A stretch of 62,333 bases of DNA. Origin: an uncultured Aquabacterium sp. (lineage in GTDB: Bacteria > Pseudomonadota > Gammaproteobacteria > Burkholderiales > Burkholderiaceae_C). Numbering within the stretch: the stretch's first letter is position 1; every line of letters starts with the position of its first letter. The translations under genes were made by a program, and so were the position numbers. A model generated the notes under the pieces. That model saw nothing but the letters and a program-made list of their open reading frames with translations, was not told the DNA's origin and ran no database searches. Below, piece after piece: positions 9,645-18,972 of this stretch. The stretch covers positions 1 to 62,333 of the forward strand of contig NZ_CANBCC010000015.1 in NCBI RefSeq assembly GCF_947366995.1, in the 5' to 3' direction.

Positions 9645-10756
9645 CCTCGCCCGTGCGCATCCTGTTCTTTGCCGATGCGGCCAGCGTGCACACGCGCCGC
9701 TGGGTGGCGGCGGCCGTCGAGCGCGGCGCCGAGGCCGTGGTGGTGACGCGTTCACCGGCCGAGGTGCCGGGCGCGCGCGAAGTCATCGCCATCCGTCCGG
9801 GCACCGACAAGCTGGGCTGGTTTCAGGCTCTGCCCGAAGTGCGCCGGGTTGCACGCGCGCTGGCGGGCCGCTTCCAGCCCACGCTGGTGCACGGCCACTA
9901 CGTGACTTCCTATGGCATGTGGGCGGCGGCGTGCGGCCTGCCCTTGCCGCTGGCCCTCACCGCCTGGGGCAGCGACATCCTGGTGACGCCGCGTGAGAGC
10001 CGACTGATGCGCCTGATCGTGGCGTGGTCGCTGCGCCGGGCCGACCTGATCACGGCCGATTCGCTCGACATGCTGACGGCCATCGGGCGTTATCACCCGC
10101 AAGGGGCCTGCCACCAGATTCTGTGGGGCGCCGACACCGACCGCTTCGTGCCCGGTGCGCCGGCCGCCGGCTTCGAGGTTGTGAGCCTGCGCAGCTGGGA
10201 GCCCAACTACAACATCGATGTGCTGATCGACGCCTTTGGCCGGTTTGCGCAGGCGCGGCCGGACGCCGACGCCCGGTTGCATCTGCTGGGCGGCGGGCCC
10301 CAGGCCGATGTGCTGCGGGCGCAGGTGGCCACGTTGGGCCTGAACGAGCACGTGCAATTTCACGGCCGGGTGGGCGACCAGGCGATGGTCGACGCGATCC
10401 AGCGCAGCCGCGTGAGCCTGTCGGTGCCGACCAGCGACGCCACCTCGGTGTCGGTGCTCGAATCGATGGCCTGCGGGCTGCCGGTGGTGGCCACCGACCT
10501 GCCGGCCAACCGGCAGTGGCTGGACGAGCGTGGTGGCTGCATCGTGCCGGTGGGCGACGCCGGCGCCATCACCGCGGCGCTGGTGCACCTGCACGACCAC
10601 CCTGCGCTGGCTGCCGCCATGGGCGAGCACAACCGCGCGCGCATCGAGCGCGAGGCCTCGCGCCGCGGCCAGATGGACGCGATGTGGCGGCTGTACCTGA
10701 AGCTGCTGCAGGCGCCCCGTACGGGGCCGCATGCCTCGGCCCCGGCCCGCGGCTGA
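9641..10756 (+). CDS. glycosyltransferase family 4-type
   Basis: A 371-residue GT-B glycosyltransferase. The N-terminal Rossmann domain opens with VRILFFADAASVHTRRW. The C-terminal donor-binding domain has LHLLGGGPQ and the conserved E-x7-E region SVLESMACGLPVVATDLPANRQWL (motif in two halves). Retaining enzymes of this family add sugars to lipid-linked glycans at the cytoplasmic face. Starts inside the stop of the acyltransferase gene (ATGA). Sugar specificity cannot be read from sequence. Confidence 0.93.
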   Translation: MTSPVRILFFADAASVHTRRWVAAAVERGAEAVVVTRSPAEVPGAREVIAIRPGTDKLGWFQALPEVRRVARALAGRFQPTLVHGHYVTSYGMWAAACGLPLPLALTAWGSDILVTPRESRLMRLIVAWSLRRADLITADSLDMLTAIGRYHPQGACHQILWGADTDRFVPGAPAAGFEVVSLRSWEPNYNIDVLIDAFGRFAQARPDADARLHLLGGGPQADVLRAQVATLGLNEHVQFHGRVGDQAMVDAIQRSRVSLSVPTSDATSVSVLESMACGLPVVATDLPANRQWLDERGGCIVPVGDAGAITAALVHLHDHPALAAAMGEHNRARIEREASRRGQMDAMWRLYLKLLQAPRTGPHASAPARG

Positions 10757-10787
10757 GCCCGTTTTTCGCCACCCGAGTCGTTTTCGC

Positions 10788-11885
10788 ATGTCCATCGTTT
10801 CCGTCATCGTGCCCTGCCGCAACGAGCGCGACCACATCGAGGCTTTCTGCCGCAGCGTGGCGGCGCAAGCCCTGCCCGACGGCTGGACGCTGGAGGTGCT
10901 GGTGGCCGATGGGCTGAGCGACGATGGCACGCGCGAGCGCCTGGCGGCCTGGTGTGCCACGGACCCACGCTTCGTGATGATCGACAACCCGGGCCGCATC
11001 GTCTCGTGCGGGCTGAACCGCTGCATCGCGCAGGCGCGCGGCGCGTTCATCGTGCGCCTGGACGTGCACACGGTGTACGCCGACGACTACATCGCGCAGT
11101 GCCTGGCCACCTGGCAGCGCACCGGCGCCGACAACGTGGGCGGTCCGTGGAAGGCCGAGGGCGCACCCGGGGCGTCGGGCGTGGTACAGCGCGCGGTGGC
11201 GGCCGCCTTCCAGTCGCGCTGGGTGGCCGGCGGCGCCTTGTCGCGCGACCTGAACCACGAGGGCGAAGTCGACACCGTCTACCTTGGCGCCTGGCCGCGT
11301 GCCACGTTCGACCGCTTCGGCGGCTTCGACGAGACCCTGGTACGCAACCAGGACGACGAGCACAACCTGCGCATCCACAAGGGCGGCGGGCGCATCTGGC
11401 AGTCGGCCACCATCCGCTCCACCTATGTGCCGCGCGCCAGCAAGGCCGATGTTTTTCGGCAGTACCGGCAGTACGGCTACTGGAAGCCGTTCGTGATGAA
11501 GAAGCACGGCCAACCGGCCGCCTTGCGTCATCTCGTGCCCGGTCTGTTCGTGGGCCTGTTGCTGCTGAGTCTGCTGGTGATGTTGATCGGTGCGCTGGCG
11601 CTGGCGGCCTGGGCGCCCGAGGCCGGCACGCTGGCGTCCGACGTGCTGGGTTGGATCACCTTGCTGAGTTCGGTCGTGCTGATGGGCCTGAGCCTGCTGT
11701 ACGGCGGGGCGGTGCTGGCCGTGAGCGTGGCCATCGCGCGGCAGCAGGGCTGGGCGCTGTGGCGCCACCTGCCCGATGTGATCGGCGCCTACCAGCTGGG
11801 CTACGGCCTGGGCTCGCTGCGCGGCTGGTGGGATGCGCTGGTGCGCGGCCGCCCCGACCCCTCGTTTGGTCGGCTCACACGGTGA
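10788..11885 (+). CDS. ExoA-like glycosyltransferase family 2, membrane-bound
   Basis: A 365-residue inverting GT-A glycosyltransferase with N-terminal [17 protein letters not shown], an acidic metal-binding stretch (VRLDVHT) and [10 protein letters not shown]. The C-terminal 120 residues hold about three hydrophobic helices ([37 protein letters not shown]). The layout resembles ExoA of succinoglycan synthesis. The start was placed at MSIVSVIV; the 19 residues upstream overlap the previous gene's end and look non-coding. Belongs to the exopolysaccharide cluster. Confidence 0.92.
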   Translation: MSIVSVIVPCRNERDHIEAFCRSVAAQALPDGWTLEVLVADGLSDDGTRERLAAWCATDPRFVMIDNPGRIVSCGLNRCIAQARGAFIVRLDVHTVYADDYIAQCLATWQRTGADNVGGPWKAEGAPGASGVVQRAVAAAFQSRWVAGGALSRDLNHEGEVDTVYLGAWPRATFDRFGGFDETLVRNQDDEHNLRIHKGGGRIWQSATIRSTYVPRASKADVFRQYRQYGYWKPFVMKKHGQPAALRHLVPGLFVGLLLLSLLVMLIGALALAAWAPEAGTLASDVLGWITLLSSVVLMGLSLLYGGAVLAVSVAIARQQGWALWRHLPDVIGAYQLGYGLGSLRGWWDALVRGRPDPSFGRLTR

Positions 11886-11961
11886 GCCACCCTGCGATGC
11901 CCGTCTTCCTGCTCTCTTTGTCTCTGCCCTGCAGTCTGCCCCGATCACACAGGATCACCCC

Positions 11962-13140
11962 ATGAGCCAAGCCGAACCCAAGCTGCCCTTCCTGCCTTTT
12001 GCCCTGCCTGAAATCGGCGAGGAGGAAATCGCCGAAGTCGTGGAAGCCCTGCGCTCGGGCTGGGTGACGACCGGGCCCAAGACGCGGCAGTTCGAGCAGG
12101 ACTTCGCGGCCTTCCTGGGGGACGCGGGGCTGCATGCCATCGCCGTGAACTCGGCCACGGCCGGCCTGCACCTGGCGCTCGAGGCCCTGGGCATCGGCCC
12201 GGGCGACGAGGTGATCACCACCACCCACACCTTCACCGCCACCGCCGAGGTGGTGCGCTATCTGGGCGCCGACGTGAAGCTGGTCGACATCGACCCTGCC
12301 ACGCTGAACATCGACCCCGCCGCCATCGAGGCGGCCATCACCCCGCGCACCAAGGCCATCATGCCGGTGCACTACGCGGGGCTGGCGGTCGACATGGACG
12401 CGGTGCTCGACATTGCCGCACGCCACGGCCTGAAGGTGGTGGAAGACGCGGCGCATGCGCTGCCGACCACGTGGAAGGGCCAGCTGGTGGGCACGCTGCG
12501 CAGCGACGCGGTGGTGTTCAGCTTCTACGCCAACAAGACGATGACAACGGGCGAGGGCGGCATGCTGGTCACCCGCGATGCGCAGCTCGCCGCGCGCGCC
12601 AAGGTGATGCGCCTGCACGGCATCAACCGCGATGCCTTCGACCGCTTCACGGCCAAGGTGCCCAGTTGGTATTACGAGATCGTGGCGCCGGGCTTCAAGT
12701 ACAACCTGACGGACATTGCGGCGGCCATGGGCCTGCACCAGCTCAAGCGCGTGCAGGGCTTCCAAGTCAAGCGTGAGCAGCTGGCGCAGCGCTTCGATGC
12801 GGCCCTGGGCGACCTGCCGCTGATCCTGCCGCCGCGGCCCGTGCACGCGGGCGACCTGCACGCCTGGCACCTGTACGTGGTGCGGCTGAAGGATGACGCC
12901 GGCATCACCCGCGACCAGCTGATCGAGACGCTGTTTGCCGACGGGATCGGCGTGAGCGTGCACTACATTCCGCTGCACCTGCACCCGTACTGGAAGGAGC
13001 GCTATGCGCTGCAGCCCGAGTCTTTCCCGCACAGCCAGAAGGCCTACGAGCGCATGGTGAGCCTGCCGCTGTACACACGCATGACCGACGCCGACGTGGA
13101 CCGCGTGGTGGCCTCGGTGCGGCGTGCCTTCGGGCGCTGA
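11962..13140 (+). CDS. DegT/DnrJ/EryC1/StrS sugar aminotransferase
   Basis: A 392-residue PLP enzyme (aspartate aminotransferase fold) that makes an amino sugar from a keto-sugar nucleotide. The PLP lysine is Lys192 in [14 protein letters not shown]. The N-terminal [11 protein letters not shown] and [14 protein letters not shown] segments and the C-terminal [12 protein letters not shown] are typical of the family. The start was chosen at MSQAEPKL. Its presence implies that the glycan of this cluster contains an amino sugar. Confidence 0.95.
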   Translation: MSQAEPKLPFLPFALPEIGEEEIAEVVEALRSGWVTTGPKTRQFEQDFAAFLGDAGLHAIAVNSATAGLHLALEALGIGPGDEVITTTHTFTATAEVVRYLGADVKLVDIDPATLNIDPAAIEAAITPRTKAIMPVHYAGLAVDMDAVLDIAARHGLKVVEDAAHALPTTWKGQLVGTLRSDAVVFSFYANKTMTTGEGGMLVTRDAQLAARAKVMRLHGINRDAFDRFTAKVPSWYYEIVAPGFKYNLTDIAAAMGLHQLKRVQGFQVKREQLAQRFDAALGDLPLILPPRPVHAGDLHAWHLYVVRLKDDAGITRDQLIETLFADGIGVSVHYIPLHLHPYWKERYALQPESFPHSQKAYERMVSLPLYTRMTDADVDRVVASVRRAFGR

Positions 13141-13173
13141 CGGCAGGCCGGCGAGGGATCACACACTGAGCGG

Positions 13174-13773
13174 GTGATGGGCAAGCGGCTGTTCGATCTG
13201 TTCTTCTCGGGACTGGGCCTGCTGGCACTGGGCCCGCTGCTGCTGCTCATCGCGCTGGCGGTGAAGCTCGACTCGCCCGGCCCGGTGTTCTTCCGGCAGG
13301 AGCGCGTGGGCCGGCACGGGCGGCCGTTCCGCATCCACAAGTTCCGCACCATGCAGCACGCCCCGACAGGGCAGGGGCTGCAGATCACGGTGGGGGCCGA
13401 TCGCCGCATCACGCGGGTGGGGCACTTCCTGCGCGCCAGCAAGCTCGACGAATTGGCCCAGTTGATCGACGTGTGGCAGGGTACGATGAGCCTGGTGGGG
13501 CCACGGCCCGAGGTGCCGCGCTATGTGGCCCATTACCCGGCCGGGCTGCGCGACAAGATCCTGTCGGTGCGGCCGGGCATCACCGACATCGCCTCGATCG
13601 AATACCGCGACGAAAGCACCGTGCTGGCCCGCGCGGCGGACCCCGAGCATGCCTACATCCACGAGGTGCTCCCGCACAAGCTGGCGCTGGGCGCCGCCTA
13701 TGTGGACCAGGCCTCGGTGTGGCTGGATGTGCGCCTGATCTTCCGCACGATCGCGGCCATCGTCAGGCGCTGA
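13174..13773 (+). CDS. bacterial sugar transferase (undecaprenyl-phosphate glycosyl-1-phosphate transferase)
   Basis: A 199-residue short-form initiating sugar transferase. An N-terminal membrane hairpin (GLGLLALGPLLLLIALAV) precedes the catalytic block with VFFRQERVGRHGRPF, HKFRTM, SKLDELAQL, MSLVGPRPEVP and PGITDIASIEYRDE. It transfers a sugar phosphate to undecaprenyl phosphate, the first step of the pathway. Length matches the core PglC/WcaJ C-terminal domain. Starts with GTG, or ATG three bases later. The 3' end overlaps the convergent PEP-CTERM gene by 11 bp. Confidence 0.95.
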   Translation: MMGKRLFDLFFSGLGLLALGPLLLLIALAVKLDSPGPVFFRQERVGRHGRPFRIHKFRTMQHAPTGQGLQITVGADRRITRVGHFLRASKLDELAQLIDVWQGTMSLVGPRPEVPRYVAHYPAGLRDKILSVRPGITDIASIEYRDESTVLARAADPEHAYIHEVLPHKLALGAAYVDQASVWLDVRLIFRTIAAIVRR

Positions 13774-14659
13774 GCGTGCGTCGCGTCTTCGCCCTGGCGC
13801 GAGGGGCGGCATACCCGTGCGCGGCGGCGCACACGCCGAACAGGCCGACCGCCATCAAACTCCAGGTGCTGGGCTCAGGGACGGCCGGCGTGCTCAATGT
13901 GCCGAAGGTTGCATGGTCCAACGCCACATTGCCACTCGGCGCCAGCCCCAACGCGCGACTGAGCCACTCGAAGCCCGGTTGGGTCACGTCCATCTCGCTG
14001 GTGGCGAAGGAGCCAGACAGACGCACGTTGGGCGACGGCGGGGACGCCAGGTTGGGCGGCTGATAGGCAAGCCGCGGCAACGCCGACGCGGCATACCGGT
14101 TGACATCGAACAAATGCAGGGCGGTGACCGAGCCGGCGCCATTGGCGCCCCAGCCGTCTGCATAGACCCGCCCGCTGAGCAGGTCGATCTGCAAGGCATG
14201 GAGGGAGACAGCCCCGCCGGTTGAGGTGAGGTTTTCCTCACCATCGATGAAAGCCGGCACGTCGATGTGCAAGGACACATTGAAGCGGATGGACCGCACC
14301 GCGAAGGTGTCAGAGTCAAACGTGACCTGATCCACGTCGAGCGGCCCAAGTCTCCTTCTCGTGACCACGCCTGGTCGCGAGGGCGGGGCGGCGTACACAA
14401 GCTCCATTGGCGTGTCATCGCTGGACACGGTGGCCTGGGTGACGCGAAACAGAATGCTGGTGGACCGCCCCATGTTCCAGGAGATGTCGCTCTCGCTGTC
14501 CAGCCACAGGGCGCTTCCGGTGCCCGGATTGCCGGCGTCCAGGGTGACGATGGCGCTGTGAGCTGAGCCAGTGCCGAGCGCGAGCAGCAGGGCGGCCAGG
14601 ACGAGCTTCGAGGCGGACGTGCAGGCTGCTGCGCCGCGGCGAGGGGGACGAGGGTTCAT
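13763..14659 (-). CDS. PEP-CTERM sorting-signal exported protein
   Basis: A 298-residue exported protein. The N-terminal signal peptide has hydrophobic core LVLAALLLALGTGSAHS. A beta-rich body without recognisable enzymatic domain follows. The C-terminal sorting signal is VPEPSTWSLMAVGLFGVCAA, then a basic tail with RAR, KTRR. Such signals are cut by exosortase (XrtA/EpsH), which is tied to exopolysaccharide export. No exosortase is in the window, but the flanking cluster fits. Start is ATG at MNPRPP; the longer open frame upstream is antisense to gspA and was rejected. Convergent with the sugar transferase. Confidence 0.88.
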   Translation of the reverse strand: MNPRPPRRGAAACTSASKLVLAALLLALGTGSAHSAIVTLDAGNPGTGSALWLDSESDISWNMGRSTSILFRVTQATVSSDDTPMELVYAAPPSRPGVVTRRRLGPLDVDQVTFDSDTFAVRSIRFNVSLHIDVPAFIDGEENLTSTGGAVSLHALQIDLLSGRVYADGWGANGAGSVTALHLFDVNRYAASALPRLAYQPPNLASPPSPNVRLSGSFATSEMDVTQPGFEWLSRALGLAPSGNVALDHATFGTLSTPAVPEPSTWSLMAVGLFGVCAAAHGYAAPRARAKTRRTLSA

Positions 14660-14809
14660 GGCGGCTCCCGTGTTTTTTCTGATGCCCCATGGTTCCCGGA
14701 CAGGCAGAGGGCTGAATCCGGGTTTACGAGGGCGAGCGCGCCGTGGGCCGCATTTCAGGGAAGTCGGGATGTCACGGCGAGGCCCCGCCCTGCCGTTATC
14801 CTTGATGGC

Positions 14810-16486
14810 ATGTACGCCTCCCACTTCGGCCTGAAGCGCGAGCCCTTCTCCATCGCCCCTGATCCGCGCTACCTCTTCATGAGCGAGCGCCACCGGGAGG
14901 CGCTGGCGCACCTGCTTTACGGCGTCAATGGCGGGGGCGGCTTCGTGCTGCTCACGGGTGAGATCGGTGCGGGCAAGACCACGGTGTGCCGTGCCTTCCT
15001 CGAGCAGGTGCCGCGACGCTGCAACGTGGCGTACATCTTCAATCCGAAGCTGACGGTGTCCGAGCTGCTGCGCTCGGTGTGCGAGGAGTTCGGTGTGCCT
15101 TGGGCCCACCCGGGCGGTGGCGAGCCGACCATCAAGGACCTGATCGACCCGCTCAACGAATACCTGCTGCGCACGCACGCGGTGGGCCAGAACAACCTGC
15201 TCATCATCGACGAGGCACAGAACCTGTCGAGCGACGTGCTGGAACAGCTGCGCCTGCTGACCAACCTCGAGACCAATGAACGCAAGCTGCTTCAGATCAT
15301 CCTGATCGGCCAGCCCGAGTTGCGCGACATGCTCGCGCGGCCCGAGCTGGAGCAGCTGGCTCAGCGCGTGATCGCGCGCTTTCACCTCGATGCGCTGAGC
15401 GAGGACGAGACCGCGCATTACATCCACCACCGGCTCACGGTGGCTGGTCGGCCGCAGGGCGGCCTGTTCGATCGCGCGGCGCTCAAGGCCATCCACCGGC
15501 TGACCCGCGGGGTGCCGCGCCGCATCAACCTGCTGTGCGACCGCGCCTTGCTCGGCGCCTATGCCGGCGGTCGGCTGCGGGTGGACCGGGCGACCGTGCT
15601 GCGCGCCGCCGATGAGGTGTTCGGCACCGCCGCCGCCGACCGCGCCGGGCACCGGGGTGCGGTGTGGTGGCGTCGGCTTTGGCGATCCGGCCGGGCAGGA
15701 TTGGCGGTGGCCGGCATGGTGTCGCTGGCCGGGCTGGCTGTGATCGGCTGGTGGGCCACGCACCGCCAGCCGGCGGCCTCGACCATGAGCCGCACCCTGG
15801 TGCTGCCGCCTGCCTCACCTGCCGCCCGGGTGGCCGCGGCCCCCGCGCAAGCGGCCCCGGTTCAGCTCGCCACGGGGGCCGACGTGCTGGCCGTGGCCTG
15901 GGCCGCCGAAGACGAGGCGTGGCGCATGCTGGCCGCGCGCTGGAACTGGACGGTGCCGGAGGCCGCCTCGCCGTGCGCCCAGGCGGCCCGTGCCGGGCTG
16001 CAGTGCTTTCGCGGCACGGGGGGCGTGGCGCTAGCCCGCCGATTGGGGCGCCCGGGTCTGATGCGCCTGCGCGCGCCGGGTGGCGGCGCGGCGTTCGTCC
16101 TGCTGTCGGGCCTGGATGCCCACGGGCTGGAGGCGGTGATCGACACCACGGCGGGGGCGCGCCGCGTGCCCATGGGCGTGCTGGCCCCGCTGTGGCCGGG
16201 GGACTTCGCGACCCTCTGGCGCACGCCGCCGGCCTATCCGGGCAAACTGCCGCCGGGGCACGGCGGCGAGGCGGTGGTCTGGCTGGCCGACCGCCTGGCG
16301 GCCTTTGATGGCGGCGCTGCGGCGCAGCCGGGGCAGCGCCTGGATGCCGCCCTGCAAGCACGCGTTCAGGCCTTCCAGCAGACCCAGGGGCTGAAGGCCG
16401 ATGGCGTGGCGGGCCCGACCACCCTGATGCTGCTGAACCGGGCCAGCGGCGTCAACGAGCCGCCGCTCGACCTGCGAGGAAGCTGA
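14810..16486 (+). CDS. gspA: GspA/ExeA-like AAA ATPase with peptidoglycan-binding domain
   Basis: A 558-residue protein opening with MYASHFGLKREPFSIAPDP, the ExeA/XrtA-associated ATPase signature. Walker A is GEIGAGKTT, Walker B LLIIDEAQNL. A transmembrane helix at about residue 300 (LAVAGMVSLAGLAVIGWW) precedes a periplasmic part ending in a peptidoglycan-binding_1 domain (RVQAFQQTQGLKADGVAGPTT). ExeA with ExeB helps place the type II secretin through the peptidoglycan. Paired with gspB 2 bp downstream. No other type II secretion genes are in the window. Confidence 0.92.
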   Translation: MYASHFGLKREPFSIAPDPRYLFMSERHREALAHLLYGVNGGGGFVLLTGEIGAGKTTVCRAFLEQVPRRCNVAYIFNPKLTVSELLRSVCEEFGVPWAHPGGGEPTIKDLIDPLNEYLLRTHAVGQNNLLIIDEAQNLSSDVLEQLRLLTNLETNERKLLQIILIGQPELRDMLARPELEQLAQRVIARFHLDALSEDETAHYIHHRLTVAGRPQGGLFDRAALKAIHRLTRGVPRRINLLCDRALLGAYAGGRLRVDRATVLRAADEVFGTAAADRAGHRGAVWWRRLWRSGRAGLAVAGMVSLAGLAVIGWWATHRQPAASTMSRTLVLPPASPAARVAAAPAQAAPVQLATGADVLAVAWAAEDEAWRMLAARWNWTVPEAASPCAQAARAGLQCFRGTGGVALARRLGRPGLMRLRAPGGGAAFVLLSGLDAHGLEAVIDTTAGARRVPMGVLAPLWPGDFATLWRTPPAYPGKLPPGHGGEAVVWLADRLAAFDGGAAAQPGQRLDAALQARVQAFQQTQGLKADGVAGPTTLMLLNRASGVNEPPLDLRGS

Positions 16487-16488
16487 CC

Positions 16489-17244
16489 ATGTCCTACATC
16501 CTGGATGCCCTGAAGAAGGCCGATGCCGAGCGAGAACGCGGGCAGGGCCGTGCGCCGGGGCTGCACGCGCGCCCCGCGCCCATGGTCGACGACCCGGCCG
16601 AGCCAGCGACACGTTCGCTCGGTGTGGCGGTCTGGGTGATCGCCGGCCTGCTGGGTGCCCTGGTCGTGGTGCTGGGCTGGCGGCTCTGGGCCCCCGCCGA
16701 GGCGCCCCAGCCCGTGCAGGCCAGCGCCGTCATGCCAGCTGCGCCGGCGCCGCGGGCCGATCTGCAACCTGCACCCGTGAAACCGGTGGCCCCTGCCGCC
16801 CCCGTGATTGAGCCCGTCGCGCCGGCACCCCAGCCCCGGGCTGACGCCGCGCGCCCCACCGAGGCGCCCGCGGCCCGCACCGCCGAGTCGATGCCGAGCA
16901 TCACCGCATCGCGGAACGCCCCGCCGACCGCACCGGCTGCCTCGGGCGCTTCGATCACCGAGGTCCGGCCTGCGGCCAAGCCCGCTGCCCCCGCCTCCCG
17001 CCCGTCGGAGGCCCCGACCTTGTACACCCCGCAGACCCTGCCGGAGGCGGTGCGGCGGGACCTGCCGGCCATTGCCGTCAGTGGCGCGATGTACTCGGAG
17101 ACGCCGGCCCAGCGCATGCTGATCATCAACAGCCAGGTCTTCCGTGAGGGCGACCAGCCGCAGCCCGAGCTCGTGCTGGAGGAAATCCGGCTGAAGTCGG
17201 CGGTCTTCCGCTTCCGCGGCCACCGCGTCCTGATCGCTTATTGA
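16489..17244 (+). CDS. gspB: GspB-like general secretion accessory protein
   Basis: A 251-residue inner-membrane protein. The start MSYILDALKKADAERERG is the GspB/ExeB signature. A membrane helix lies at about residues 42-60 (VWVIAGLLGALVVVLGW), then a long Pro/Ala linker spanning the periplasm, then the C-terminal GspB domain ending in SAVFRFRGHRVLIAY. Forms a complex with GspA at the inner membrane. Its end overlaps the convergent MarR gene by 7 bp. Confidence 0.92.
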   Translation: MSYILDALKKADAERERGQGRAPGLHARPAPMVDDPAEPATRSLGVAVWVIAGLLGALVVVLGWRLWAPAEAPQPVQASAVMPAAPAPRADLQPAPVKPVAPAAPVIEPVAPAPQPRADAARPTEAPAARTAESMPSITASRNAPPTAPAASGASITEVRPAAKPAAPASRPSEAPTLYTPQTLPEAVRRDLPAIAVSGAMYSETPAQRMLIINSQVFREGDQPQPELVLEEIRLKSAVFRFRGHRVLIAY

Positions 17245-17750
17245 TCCGCGGGTTCGACGGCTTCGGGCAGTGGGCCGCTCGGGCCGTCTGTGATGCCGCT
17301 CAGCTTGTGGAGCAGCCCGTGCAAGGTGGCCCGCTCCTGTGGGTCGAGCGAGGCCGTGACGCGCTCGTCGTGGGCCTGCACGGTGGCGGTGATCGTTTCG
17401 AGGTCGGCGCGGCCGCGATCCGTCAGCTGCAGACTGAAAGCGCGCCGGTCTTCCGGCATCGGGTCGCGTGAGACATAGCCCAGGTCGGCCAGGGCGTCGA
17501 CCAGGATCACGGCCCCCGAGCGCGCGATGCCGAGGATCTGGGCGAGCTGGGTCAGCTTCAATCCCGGGTTCAGCGAGATGATGACCAGCGCCGAGTACCG
17601 GGGCGGCGTGATGTGCCAGGGGGCAAGCGCCTGCACGAAGTCTTCGTACATGCGCAGCTGGGTGCGTCGCACGGCGTAACCGGTGAGGGTGTCCAGCACG
17701 CCGTACTGGATGCCTGGCACCCGGGCCAGGAAGGGAGCTGCGTCACTCAT
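17238..17750 (-). CDS. MarR-family transcriptional regulator
   Basis: A 170-residue winged-helix regulator. The HTH region is LKLTQLAQILGIARSGAVILVDALADLGYV, followed by the wing MPEDRRAFSLQLTDRG and a C-terminal dimerisation helix (MARR repressor architecture). MarR proteins repress genes for aromatic or toxic compound response and are released by ligand. Neighbours on the minus side include a PF10118 hydrolase; regulation of it is possible but not shown. A TAAAAT hexamer lies about 40 bp upstream of the start as a possible -10. Confidence 0.92.
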   Translation of the reverse strand: MSDAAPFLARVPGIQYGVLDTLTGYAVRRTQLRMYEDFVQALAPWHITPPRYSALVIISLNPGLKLTQLAQILGIARSGAVILVDALADLGYVSRDPMPEDRRAFSLQLTDRGRADLETITATVQAHDERVTASLDPQERATLHGLLHKLSGITDGPSGPLPEAVEPADQ

Positions 17751-17855
17751 GGCTGAGGGGTGGGTGGCGAGAGCGGGATCGCGGTGTCCGATTTTAGACG
17801 CCGGGCAGACCCGCCACCCCTGCGGGTCGTCCCCGAGGGAGCCGACGGTGTGCGC

Positions 17856-18737
17856 TCAGCGCGCGGCCGCAAACAGCGCGGCACCGGCCCGCATCGGATC
17901 CCCTGTTTGCTCGAAGGTCCTCACCCAGATGGGGTAGCTGTGGATGACGGCGTGCTGCCACGGATGGAAGCCGGGGCGGTAGTAGGCCAGCAGCTTGCCG
18001 GTGCTGCGCGAGAACAGGCCGCGCGGGCCGTAGAGCCACCAGGCGCCCTTCACACTCATCAGCAGGCGGCGGCCCAGCGAAAAGCCATCGCCCTTCAGCA
18101 ACCGGTTGGTGAGCCGCATGCTGTCGACCACGACCTTGTAGAGCGCGTGGGTCATGGCCAGGCAACGCATCGCATAGCCCACCTTGGCCACCTTCTGCAT
18201 CACGTCGAAGGCCACGGCCTTGTGCTCCATCTCTTCGATCGCGTGCCAGGCCCACATGGCACGCACATGCTCGTCGGCGGGCGCCATCATGTCGTGCTCG
18301 GCAAACAGCGTCTCGGCCATCAGCGCGGTGAAGTGTTCGAAGGCGGCCGTCAGCGCCAGGTTGTACTTCGCGGAGAAGCGCCGCGTGTAGTCGTCGAACA
18401 GCGCCTTGGCTTCGATGAGGATGCCGTCGACATCGACGCCCTGCTTGCGCAGCAGGTCGTTGTAGTGGGTGTGCGCAATGCCGTGCTGGCCTTCCTGGCG
18501 GATGAAGTTCTTCACGTCTTCGGCCATCTTCGGATCGGTGATGAGGTGGCGGAAGGCGCGCACGCTGGTGATGAAGTAGCGCTCGCCATCGGGGAAGGCC
18601 GCCTGCATGCCATCGAAGACACGGGTCTTGAAGGCATCGCCGCCGTACCACCAGCGGGGGGTCTGTTCGTCCAGCTGGAAGTCGAGTTTTTCGCGGGGCA
18701 CGATGTGCTCCGGCTGGCTGTCGTGAGAGGTGGACAT
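17856..18737 (-). CDS. PF10118-type metal-dependent hydrolase
   Basis: A 293-residue, mostly helical protein with ferritin/diiron-like spaced acidic and histidine residues ([43 protein letters not shown]). This is the pattern of the predicted metal-dependent hydrolase family PF10118. The biochemical role is unknown. The start was chosen at [10 protein letters not shown], which has an AAGGAG Shine-Dalgarno 6-10 bp ahead. A 21-bp inverted repeat sits between a TAGACT hexamer and the Shine-Dalgarno (see separate entry). Divergent from the short-chain dehydrogenase. Confidence 0.82.
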   Translation of the reverse strand: MSTSHDSQPEHIVPREKLDFQLDEQTPRWWYGGDAFKTRVFDGMQAAFPDGERYFITSVRAFRHLITDPKMAEDVKNFIRQEGQHGIAHTHYNDLLRKQGVDVDGILIEAKALFDDYTRRFSAKYNLALTAAFEHFTALMAETLFAEHDMMAPADEHVRAMWAWHAIEEMEHKAVAFDVMQKVAKVGYAMRCLAMTHALYKVVVDSMRLTNRLLKGDGFSLGRRLLMSVKGAWWLYGPRGLFSRSTGKLLAYYRPGFHPWQHAVIHSYPIWVRTFEQTGDPMRAGAALFAAAR

Positions 18738-18751
18738 GAGGGGGCTCCTTG

Positions 18752-18772
18752 TGAAGCAGGGTGTTTGCTTCA
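18752..18772 (-). promoter_or_regulatory. inverted-repeat operator candidate before the PF10118 gene
   Basis: Perfect 7-bp arms TGAAGCA and TGCTTCA separated by 7 bp. It lies just downstream of TAGACT (a possible -10 on the minus strand) and just upstream of the AAGGAG of the PF10118 hydrolase gene. This is where a repressor of the TetR or MarR kind would block transcription. No direct evidence for the binding protein; the MarR gene 1 kb away is one candidate. Confidence 0.45.
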
Positions 18773-18972
18773 GTCTAGGAAGGCCGCTTGGGGTGCGTGG
18801 TCCGTGCCACGACAGCAAGGCATCAGGCGCGACATCTTTTTGGCTCCGCGTGTTGACCGTCGTCTACAACTTGGGGGTTATCCCTCGAAGCGGGTCGGAT
18901 GCGTCAGGAACGGCGTCATGATGTCGGGTGATTCGCGGTACCGAGTTGCCGCGCCTGTGCAACCTGAACCCC

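Noticed and set aside
14660..15763. Upstream extension of the PEP-CTERM frame
   Set aside because: It is antisense to gspA and lacks protein character; a proper signal peptide starts at 14659.
17800..17827. GACCCGC-N7-GCGGGTC palindrome after the PF10118 gene
   Set aside because: Terminator-like stem but no U-run on either strand, so not called as a terminator.
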